Source: Bacteriovoracales bacterium
GTDB taxonomy: Bacteria > Bdellovibrionota > Bacteriovoracia > Bacteriovoracales > Bacteriovoracaceae
Assembly: GCA_007117175.1 (NCBI GenBank)
Contig: SKGZ01000045.1
Location: 1-5,389, forward strand
Length of the DNA stretch: 5,389 nucleotides
Reading direction: 5' to 3'
The stretch's first letter is position 1, and every line of letters begins with the position of its first letter. The notes under the pieces were generated by a model that saw only the letters and a program-made list of their open reading frames with translations, searched no databases and was not told the origin of the DNA. This document shows positions 1 through 5,389 of the stretch, piece after piece. A program made the position numbers and the translations under genes.

Positions 1-779
1 AACTGATATTCCAATTGTGCCTGACTCTGTATGAGGTTGCCTTTGAGGGAAAAAGAGTCATCTTCACCGTCAAAGGACAAATCAAAAATCTCATGTGATT
101 TATTAAACTGAACATCAAAAGATTTCTGACCAATACCTTTTTGATCTAGAAGTTTGCCATGCCCACTCCACACCAATGAAGGGCCCTGAAAAAGACTGGC
201 GATGTTGACTTCACCCAGTATTTTAAATTTATGGTGATTCAGCGGAATAAGCCATTCTAGTACAGTGTAATCGTGAAAAGAAAAATCATAGAGATGAACT
301 CCCCCTACATCCAACGCATTGTCTTGAGATACTAATTGGATATTCTTAAAACTAAAATTAATCTTATTATTGGCAAGTAAACCTGGGATAGGAATTCTTT
401 CTTCAGTTTGCAGTTTCGGTAAACTTTGCCATGGAGCAATTTCTAAACTTTCAGCACTTATTTCAATCTTCTTTCCTCCCACTAGCGCAAGCAAAGGGAT
501 TTCCATTTTTAATTGCCTTAACTTAATCTCATCTTTTTCTAGAAAGACTAGAGTCATTTCGTCTAGCTCATAAACAGTTTTAAAACTCGATTTTTTCTTA
601 AGCTGAGAGTTCATTTTAACTTCTGAGCCTGGGAAAAGATTGGCAAGACTGGTCTTAATCATTTTCTGCATCTTTACTTCATTAGGGATTTGAGCCTGTA
701 TCAGTGAGTAGAGTACACCTAAAAAAACAAGAAACAGGATGGTTGATAAAAAGATTGTTAAAATACTTTTCTTTGCCAC
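1..779 (-). CDS. Membrane-anchored, AsmA-like extracytoplasmic protein of unknown function (partial, C-terminus off window)
   Basis: An open frame of 259 codons starts at GTG 779-777 and runs off the left edge without a stop. An in-frame stop at 794-792 means this GTG is the first usable start. It shares one base with the gatB stop (TAGTG), and no clear Shine-Dalgarno precedes it, so translation probably depends on coupling to gatB. The protein begins MAKK, followed by a hydrophobic helix at about residues 6-27. This fits a signal anchor with the N-terminus in the cytoplasm and the rest outside. After the helix come a short helical stretch ending LFPGSEV (about 49-54) and then alternating polar/hydrophobic segments of beta-strand character (about 67-259). 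A single N-terminal helix followed by a long beta-rich body is typical of AsmA-like proteins and of the delta-proteobacterial type II secretion protein GspN. I see no decisive motif for either, so the function is unknown. The frame and start are well supported; the family is a guess. Confidence 0.8.
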   Translation of the reverse strand, partial: MAKKSILTIFLSTILFLVFLGVLYSLIQAQIPNEVKMQKMIKTSLANLFPGSEVKMNSQLKKKSSFKTVYELDEMTLVFLEKDEIKLRQLKMEIPLLALVGGKKIEISAESLEIAPWQSLPKLQTEERIPIPGLLANNKINFSFKNIQLVSQDNALDVGGVHLYDFSFHDYTVLEWLIPLNHHKFKILGEVNIASLFQGPSLVWSGHGKLLDQKGIGQKSFDVQFNKSHEIFDLSFDGEDDSFSLKGNLIQSQAQLEYQ

Positions 780-2218
780 TATTGACCAATTTTATCTTTT
801 AAAGTCTGACTAATAAGAGCAGGGTCTGCTTTTCCTTTCAATTCTTTCATCGCTTGACCAACTAGAAACCCTAAGATTCTTTCTCGACCTGCGCGATATT
901 GTTCTACCTCTTCAGGATGCTTTAGAATGAGTCTTTCAGCAACCTCATCAACTAGATCAGTATCTGTTTCAAGAGCAAGATTTTGCTCAGTCACAATTTG
1001 ATGAGCACTCTTTTGGGTGTCATACATTTGAGTCAGCACATCTTTGGCAACAGTGCCTGAGATTTTGTTCCCAGCAATAAGATTTAAAAGTTCAGCTAAG
1101 TGCTTAGGTCTTAAAGCAATAGAGTCAATTTGGGCATTATACTCATTAATCAACCTCATCAACTCTACCATAACCCAATTGCCTACTTTCACCGCGGGCA
1201 AGCTTGTCATTTTTACTGTTTGCTCAAAATAATCAGCTAGCGATGATTGAGAACTTAAGGTTTCTGCAGCGTACTCACTTAAACCATACTCTTTCATAAG
1301 TCTAGTAATCTTGGTCTGGGGGAGCTCCGGTAAATCCGCACGAATACTATTAATCTTCTGCTCTGTAATGAAAACAGGAAGAAGATCTGGTTCATTAAAG
1401 TAACGATAGTCATCTGCATCGCTTTTCACTCTTAAGACCTTAGTTGAAAGTGTCTCAATATCAAAGAGTCTAGTTTCTTGAGGAACTTCTTTACCTTCCT
1501 TGATTAAATTCCAATGCCTTTGAGTCTCATAATGGATGGCCTTTTCTACATGGCGAAAGCTGTTTAAATTTTTCACCTCACTTCTAATACCCATTTTTTC
1601 TTGGTCTTTTCGCTGCAAAGAAAGATTAACATCACAACGAAAATTACCATCTTGCATATTCCCTTGAGTGACCCCAGTATAAACTAAAATTCCATGCAAT
1701 TTTTTTAAATAATCTAAAGCTTCCGCTGCAGATGAGAGATCTGGTTCAGAAACAATTTCTATTAAGGGAGTCCCCGCTCGATTAAGATTAATCAAGGAAT
1801 AGTCCTGCACATGAATTGACTTGCCAGTGTCTTCTTCAATTTGTATTTGTCGTATTCTAACAGTCTTTTCATTTTCTTTATCATCTCTTATTTTTAAAAC
1901 CCCTGATTGAGCAATGGGTCGGTAAAACTGTGTGATTTGATACCCTTTCGGTAAATCAGGGTAAAAGTAATTTTTGCGATCAAAGGATATCTCTGGACTA
2001 ATCTTGCAATCCAAAGCCAACCCAGCTTTAATGGCATAGTCAAAGACTCCTTGATTCAGAACTGGCAGTGTCCCAGGGTGAGCAGAGCAAACTTCACAAA
2101 CCCTGCTATTTTCATAATCACTGCCTCCCACCTCACAACTACACCAAACCTTACTCTGAGTACACAGCTGAGCGTGAACTTCAATTCCTATGACAACTTT
2201 ATAATCATCACGATTCAT
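779..2218 (-). CDS. gatB: Asp-tRNA(Asn)/Glu-tRNA(Gln) amidotransferase subunit B (GatB)
   Basis: GatB binds the mischarged tRNA, activates the Glu or Asp carboxylate with ATP and transfers to it the ammonia channelled from GatA. At 479 residues it has the normal family length. The cradle (kinase) domain covers about residues 5-295. It opens with VVIGIEVHAQL (8-18) and carries the zinc cysteines C26-x-C28 and C41-x-x-C44. It also holds the family blocks RKNYFYPDLPKGYQ (81-94), IEEDTGK (127-133), NRAGTPLIEIVSEPD (146-160), GNMQDGNFRCDVN (186-198), EVKNLNSFRHVEKAI (214-228) and DYRYFNEPDL (270-279). The tRNA-binding helical and YqeY-like tail covers about 296-479, with GNWVMVEL (346-353), ISGTVAKDV (386-394) and YRAGRERILGFLVGQAMK (441-458). 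One small departure is LINLNRAG where many homologues have an Asp (N144). The ATG overlaps the gatA stop by four bases. Identity is near certain. Confidence 0.98.
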   Translation of the reverse strand: MNRDDYKVVIGIEVHAQLCTQSKVWCSCEVGGSDYENSRVCEVCSAHPGTLPVLNQGVFDYAIKAGLALDCKISPEISFDRKNYFYPDLPKGYQITQFYRPIAQSGVLKIRDDKENEKTVRIRQIQIEEDTGKSIHVQDYSLINLNRAGTPLIEIVSEPDLSSAAEALDYLKKLHGILVYTGVTQGNMQDGNFRCDVNLSLQRKDQEKMGIRSEVKNLNSFRHVEKAIHYETQRHWNLIKEGKEVPQETRLFDIETLSTKVLRVKSDADDYRYFNEPDLLPVFITEQKINSIRADLPELPQTKITRLMKEYGLSEYAAETLSSQSSLADYFEQTVKMTSLPAVKVGNWVMVELMRLINEYNAQIDSIALRPKHLAELLNLIAGNKISGTVAKDVLTQMYDTQKSAHQIVTEQNLALETDTDLVDEVAERLILKHPEEVEQYRAGRERILGFLVGQAMKELKGKADPALISQTLKDKIGQ

Positions 2219-3645
2219 GATAGCCCCTCTAAAATTTTTTCCAATTGATAACCAGTCTTTAATAGTTCAGCATCACTGGCATAACTGCCAATGAGTTGAA
2301 AACCACCAGGTAGTTTCTGTTTGCTGGGAATTGGCAAACTCAGTGCAGGCAACCCCGCTAAATTGACGGGCACAGTGTATAAGTCATTTAAATAAAGTTG
2401 TATGGAGCTCATTGGTTTTCTTTTTTCTTTTAACTCAAGCGCTTTGGTGCTACTCACAGGGGAAAAAATATAATCGCACTTTTCAAAAGCAAGATCAAAA
2501 TCACGAGCAATGAGTTCTCTCACTTGACATGCTTTTTCAAAAAACTGTTGGCTATAGCCAGAAGAAAGAGCAAAAGTTCCCAGCATAATTCTTTTCTTGA
2601 CCTCAGTCCCTAAAGTTTTTCCTCGAGTCAGTCGATAAATGTCTTCTAGGTTTTCAGCTTTTTCTCTTTCTCCATAGTGGATACCATCATAGCGAGCTAA
2701 ATTAGCTGATGCTTCCGCGGGGGCAATCAAATAATACACTGATATTCCATACTGAAGATGAGGCAAGCTAATATCAACCAGCTCAATCGATGCATTTTGA
2801 GAAAGATATTGCAAACAAGCTTGTAGCTCTTTTAAAACATCCGGGTCACATCCCTCGAGCAGACTAGCATCTACTCCTAGTTTAATCTTTGTTTGTTGAT
2901 TATTAAGCAGAGAAGACACTAATTGCAGAGGATCTTTTCTCAGCTGAGTTGAATCCTTAGGATCTGCTTGGGAGATCACTTCCATCACTGCTGCCAAATC
3001 GAGGCAATTACGCCCAATAGGCGCGGCCTGATCAAGGCTGGAAGCGTAGGCAATTTGTCCATAGCGTGTCACAGTGCCATAACTTGGTTTAAATCCAGTG
3101 AGTCCGCAATAAAAGCTGGGAAGTCTGACTGAACCACCAGTGTCTGTTCCCATTGAAAAGCTACAGGAATTCTCGGCAACTGCTGCCGCTGATCCCCCTG
3201 AGGAGCCTCCAGCAACACGATTAGGATCTAATGGATTCAAGATCGCACCATAAGGAGTATTCTCATTAGTCGATCCCATTCCAAATTCATCACACCCCAC
3301 CTTTCCAACAAGTGTGGCTCCAGAGTCTGATAAGAACTGGGCTACTGATCCTTGATAGGGAGGATGGTAATTTAATAAATGCTTTGAACCCGCAGTTGTT
3401 CGTATTCCTTTTGTCACGAAAAGGTCCTTCAAAGAATAGGGAATACCATCCAAGTAAGACAAAGGCTTGCCGTCAGTAAACCTTTTCTGTGCTTTCTTTG
3501 CTTGATCTAACGCTAAGTCTGAACAAACAGTAATATAGGAATTAAGTTTGTTTTTTTCTGCGATTTTCAAACAGTCTTGTAAGACTTCTACAGGCGAGGT
3601 CTCCTTTTTTAAATACATTTGGTGCAAGGAATAAATATCTTTCAC
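2215..3645 (-). CDS. gatA: Asp-tRNA(Asn)/Glu-tRNA(Gln) amidotransferase subunit A (GatA, glutaminase)
   Basis: GatA is the amidase-signature subunit of cytoplasmic GatCAB. It hydrolyses glutamine and feeds the ammonia to GatB. The protein is 476 residues, close to the usual 480-490. The Ser-cisSer-Lys triad is visible as K73 in GIPYSLKDLF (67-76), cis-Ser S148 in the glycine/serine loop AGGSSGGSAAA (145-155), and nucleophile S172 in GTDTGGSVR (166-174). The 75- and 24-residue spacings match the triad of Staphylococcus aureus GatA. R352 in KKRIMLGT (350-357) and D421 in YLNDLYTVPVNLAGLPALS (418-436) sit where that enzyme contacts substrate glutamine. The start is GTG, three bases after the gatC stop, with an AGGAG site nine bases upstream, and the first residues align with normal GatA N-termini. 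Other amidase-signature enzymes are unlikely given the gatC and gatB neighbours and the DYTVPVNLAGLP-type block. Confidence 0.98.
   Translation of the reverse strand: MKDIYSLHQMYLKKETSPVEVLQDCLKIAEKNKLNSYITVCSDLALDQAKKAQKRFTDGKPLSYLDGIPYSLKDLFVTKGIRTTAGSKHLLNYHPPYQGSVAQFLSDSGATLVGKVGCDEFGMGSTNENTPYGAILNPLDPNRVAGGSSGGSAAAVAENSCSFSMGTDTGGSVRLPSFYCGLTGFKPSYGTVTRYGQIAYASSLDQAAPIGRNCLDLAAVMEVISQADPKDSTQLRKDPLQLVSSLLNNQQTKIKLGVDASLLEGCDPDVLKELQACLQYLSQNASIELVDISLPHLQYGISVYYLIAPAEASANLARYDGIHYGEREKAENLEDIYRLTRGKTLGTEVKKRIMLGTFALSSGYSQQFFEKACQVRELIARDFDLAFEKCDYIFSPVSSTKALELKEKRKPMSSIQLYLNDLYTVPVNLAGLPALSLPIPSKQKLPGGFQLIGSYASDAELLKTGYQLEKILEGLS
2224..2230 (-). promoter_or_regulatory. Shine-Dalgarno site of gatB
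   Basis: AGAGGGG on the minus strand lies five bases before the gatB ATG at 2218, within the last codons of gatA. Together with the ATGA stop/start overlap it points to reinitiation, which would help keep GatA and GatB in equal amounts. Confidence 0.65.
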
Positions 3646-3648
3646 AAC

Positions 3649-3963
3649 TTAGCTCTCCTCAATCACTGAATTAATTTTAAACTGGCGCTGGCCCTGAGAG
3701 GCGGTGTTTTTAAGAATCTCTTGAACATCTAGGGACTCTGCTTTATGGTCTTCTCGCAATGCATTTAAATTCTTCTGGTACCTTTGCGTCGGGCTCATCA
3801 ATGGGCTGAGACCCTCCGTTTTCACCTGGTCTAGATTTTCAAAGTAATCGAGCAGCGATTGCATTAAAGCTTGATACTCTTTAACTTCAGACTCCTCCAG
3901 CTTGATTCTTGCTAAGTTGGCCACATGCTGGACCAAATCACTTGTCACATTAATTTTACTCAT
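3649..3963 (-). CDS. gatC: Asp-tRNA(Asn)/Glu-tRNA(Gln) amidotransferase subunit C (GatC)
   Basis: GatC is the small subunit that wraps around the GatA-GatB interface and stabilises the complex. I take ATG 3963-3961, giving 104 residues, a normal length. The product then opens MSKINVTSDLVQHVANLARI, matching the usual GatC start in which a Val-x-His-Val-Ala-x-Leu-Ala-Arg helix follows about ten residues. Further landmarks are a second helix (about 23-47), the linker with NALRED (67-72) and the C-terminal strand FKINSVIE (95-102), corresponding to the common FKVPKVIE ending. An upstream in-frame ATG at 4101 would add 46 residues, but these have no GatC character and lie entirely in the helicase coding region. 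With the chosen start, gatC overlaps the helicase gene by eight bases and has a good AGGAG site. Its stop lies three bases before gatA. Confidence 0.96.
   Translation of the reverse strand: MSKINVTSDLVQHVANLARIKLEESEVKEYQALMQSLLDYFENLDQVKTEGLSPLMSPTQRYQKNLNALREDHKAESLDVQEILKNTASQGQRQFKINSVIEES
3655..3659 (-). promoter_or_regulatory. Shine-Dalgarno site of gatA
   Basis: AGGAG on the minus strand lies nine bases before the GTG at 3645. It is embedded in the final Glu-Glu-Ser codons of gatC. It supports GTG as the gatA start and tight coupling to gatC. Confidence 0.8.
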
Positions 3964-5389
3964 AAAAAATATCTCCTCGCTCCTTTTCAATTGGAGAGTA
4001 CTCAACAATAAATTTTTTGGTTCCCCCACCATCTTGAAACTGAATAGTGACTTTTTCAGCACTCCCTTTTCCGCTGCATTCTTTGACAACTCCTCGTCCA
4101 TAAAGCTGATGTTTCACCATCTCTCCTTTGCGGAAAGTCTGAGTTTGATTTTGGTTACCGTAAACATAAACATCATCATCTTCATAAGGATTCAACTGAG
4201 AAAATTCATCCTGTTGGTTTTCATTTTCTGTTTGGGTAAAGCGCCAATCATAATACTCTTCAGGAATTTCAAAGAGAAAACGACTGGGTTCATTGAAGCG
4301 AACTGTCCCGTGTAAGAGTCGACTCTTACAAAAACAGATGGTTAACTGCTTCATCGCCCTAGTCATGGCCACGTAAAAGAGCCTACGTTCTTCCTCAATC
4401 GCGCTACCACCTTTTTCTAAACTTTGAAAAGACGGGAAAACGCTCTCTTCCGCCCCAACTATAAAAACATATTCATACTCAAGCCCTTTGGCGCCGTGAA
4501 TAGTCATCAAAGAGACGGCACCCTGAGCACTCTGATCACTCTCTTGCTCTTGATTTTGATTTAAGGTCACTGTTTCAAGATAAGACTCAAGAGTTATTTT
4601 TCTCTCTTGAGCCTCGCACTCCATTTCATAACCGACGATAGCATTTTCTAACTCAAGTAAATTCTCCTGCCTTGCTATATTTTCATAACTCTTAGTTTTT
4701 TTAAGCTGATCCCAATAACCAGATTCGTGTAAAATTTTTTGATAAACTAATGAAATTTTCTCTCCCTGCTCTAATAAGGCCCTGCATTCTTCCATTAATT
4801 GATAAAATTCTCTAAGTGCATGGGAGACCTTAGCGCTTAGTTTAATCTCAAGCTTATGGCCTTGATTGAACTGTTCGATAATATCATAGAGTGAACATTG
4901 TCCATCAATAGCCTTTTGCTCCATTTTTCTTAAGCTAACGGCACCAATTCCTCGACTCGGATTATTAATCACCCTTGATAATGACAATGAATCCTTAGGG
5001 TTAGCAATTACTTTTAAGTATGAAAGTAAATCCTTGATCTCCTTTCTTTCATAGAATTTAATCCCCCCAACAATGCGATAGGGAACCTTGGCTTCAATTA
5101 AACGATCCTCCAGTTGTCTTGACTGGGCATTGGTACGATAAAAAATTGCTATCTCATCGTAATTGACTGCTAAGCTTTTATGTAGATCAGAAATCTGCTC
5201 TTGCACATAGCGAGACTCGCTCCTATCATCACCGCACTCCATGATCAGGATCTTTTCTCCAGATTCATTAGCCGTCCACATTCTCTTTCCTTTTCTCATT
5301 TGATTTTTCTCAATGAGAAAAGTAGCCGCATCAATAATATTCTTGGATGAACGATAATTTTGCTCCAATTTAATAAACTTAGCTTCGGA
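3956..5389 (-). CDS. pcrA: UvrD/PcrA-family superfamily 1A DNA helicase (partial, N-terminus off window)
   Basis: This is an ATP-driven 3'-5' DNA translocase/helicase used in repair, in clearing RecA or stalled RNA polymerase, and in plasmid replication. The visible 477 residues begin inside helicase motif IV (LEQNYRSSKNII, window residues 8-19). Motifs I-III, including the Walker A ATP site, lie beyond the right edge. Further landmarks are YRTNAQSR (84-91), VGGIKFYERKEIKD (107-120), INNPSRGIG (141-149), motif V LMTIHGAKGLEY (294-305) and motif VI EEERRLFYVAMTRA (332-345). The 2B domain lies between about 122 and 290. An acidic, Asn/Gln-rich linker (about 383-418) leads to a C-terminal Tudor-like module with KGEMVKHQLYGRGVVKE (421-437), the part that binds RNA polymerase in PcrA and UvrD. 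The blocks look closer to PcrA than to E. coli UvrD, but the two names are not cleanly separable. The frame continues upstream to the window end, so no start is present. The stop overlaps gatC by eight bases. Confidence 0.95.
   Translation of the reverse strand, partial: SEAKFIKLEQNYRSSKNIIDAATFLIEKNQMRKGKRMWTANESGEKILIMECGDDRSESRYVQEQISDLHKSLAVNYDEIAIFYRTNAQSRQLEDRLIEAKVPYRIVGGIKFYERKEIKDLLSYLKVIANPKDSLSLSRVINNPSRGIGAVSLRKMEQKAIDGQCSLYDIIEQFNQGHKLEIKLSAKVSHALREFYQLMEECRALLEQGEKISLVYQKILHESGYWDQLKKTKSYENIARQENLLELENAIVGYEMECEAQERKITLESYLETVTLNQNQEQESDQSAQGAVSLMTIHGAKGLEYEYVFIVGAEESVFPSFQSLEKGGSAIEEERRLFYVAMTRAMKQLTICFCKSRLLHGTVRFNEPSRFLFEIPEEYYDWRFTQTENENQQDEFSQLNPYEDDDVYVYGNQNQTQTFRKGEMVKHQLYGRGVVKECSGKGSAEKVTIQFQDGGGTKKFIVEYSPIEKERGDIFYE
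3973..3977 (-). promoter_or_regulatory. Shine-Dalgarno site of gatC
   Basis: AGGAG on the minus strand lies nine bases before the ATG at 3963, inside the last codons of the helicase gene. A second purine run, AAGGAG, sits just upstream (3980-3985). The site supports the short GatC start over the in-frame ATG at 4101. Confidence 0.8.

Noticed and set aside
370..573. 67-codon plus-strand open frame
   Set aside because: It lies antisense inside the minus-strand membrane-protein frame, has low-complexity Ser/Phe/Ile content and no recognisable motif. It is a shadow frame.
1044..1232. 62-codon plus-strand open frame
   Set aside because: It is fully antisense to gatB, which is unmistakable, and has no family resemblance.
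2051..2248. 65-codon plus-strand open frame across the gatA/gatB junction
   Set aside because: It is antisense to the conserved start of gatB and the end of gatA. Its Thr/Asn/Ile-rich product looks like reverse-complement coding noise.
3646..3985. Possible T-box or riboswitch leader controlling the gat genes
   Set aside because: No untranslated leader exists: gatC and gatA start inside or three bases after the preceding gene, leaving no room for a structured leader RNA.
3964..4101. 46-residue N-terminal extension of GatC from an upstream in-frame ATG
   Set aside because: The extension lies within the helicase gene and has no GatC similarity. The start at 3963 has a good Shine-Dalgarno site and gives a canonical N-terminus.
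3902..4315. 137-codon plus-strand open frame with hydrophobic stretches
   Set aside because: It is the longest shadow frame, but it is antisense to the helicase tail and the gatC start, both clearly conserved. The apparent hydrophobicity comes from reading the complement of Lys/Glu-rich codons.
5366..5368. TTG as a possible start of the helicase frame
   Set aside because: It falls inside helicase motif IV. The frame stays open to the window edge with matching residues (FIK before LEQNYRS), so this is an internal Leu codon of a longer gene.

Overview
The window holds part of a compact operon of conserved bacterial housekeeping genes, all read on the minus strand. In transcription order (right to left) they are the 3' two-thirds or so of a UvrD/PcrA-type DNA helicase gene (3956 to beyond 5389), gatC (3649-3963), gatA (2215-3645), gatB (779-2218), and the 5' part of a membrane-anchored protein of unknown function (below 1 to 779). 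Both outer genes run off the window edges. No intergenic stretch exceeds a few bases, so there is no gene-free region to describe, and I see no tRNA, rRNA, mobile element, CRISPR array, terminator or convincing promoter.

The three gat genes encode the full GatCAB amidotransferase. It converts Glu-tRNA(Gln) and/or Asp-tRNA(Asn), made by a non-discriminating aminoacyl-tRNA synthetase, into Gln-tRNA(Gln) and/or Asn-tRNA(Asn). GatA releases ammonia from glutamine, GatB binds the tRNA, phosphorylates the mischarged residue with ATP and amidates it, and GatC clamps the two together. The GatA catalytic triad and the four-cysteine zinc motif of GatB are intact, so the complex should be functional. 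Which of the two tRNAs it serves cannot be read from this window.

Gene junctions are very tight: an 8-base overlap (helicase/gatC), a 3-base gap (gatC/gatA), a 4-base ATGA overlap (gatA/gatB) and a 1-base TAGTG overlap (gatB/last gene). This indicates one transcript with translational coupling. Purine-rich Shine-Dalgarno sites sit before gatC, gatA and gatB, but none is evident before the last gene.

The organism is a bacterium with moderately AT-rich DNA (about 40% G+C by eye). The last gene resembles AsmA-like periplasmic proteins, which would favour a Gram-negative didermic bacterium, possibly a non-enteric proteobacterium or a relative such as Bdellovibrionota. That placement is weak inference. 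The helicase-to-gat order recalls the pcrA-ligA-...-gatCAB neighbourhood of Firmicutes, but here ligA and the other intervening genes are absent. I find no sign of an undescribed system. The least explained element is the membrane-anchored protein at the left edge.
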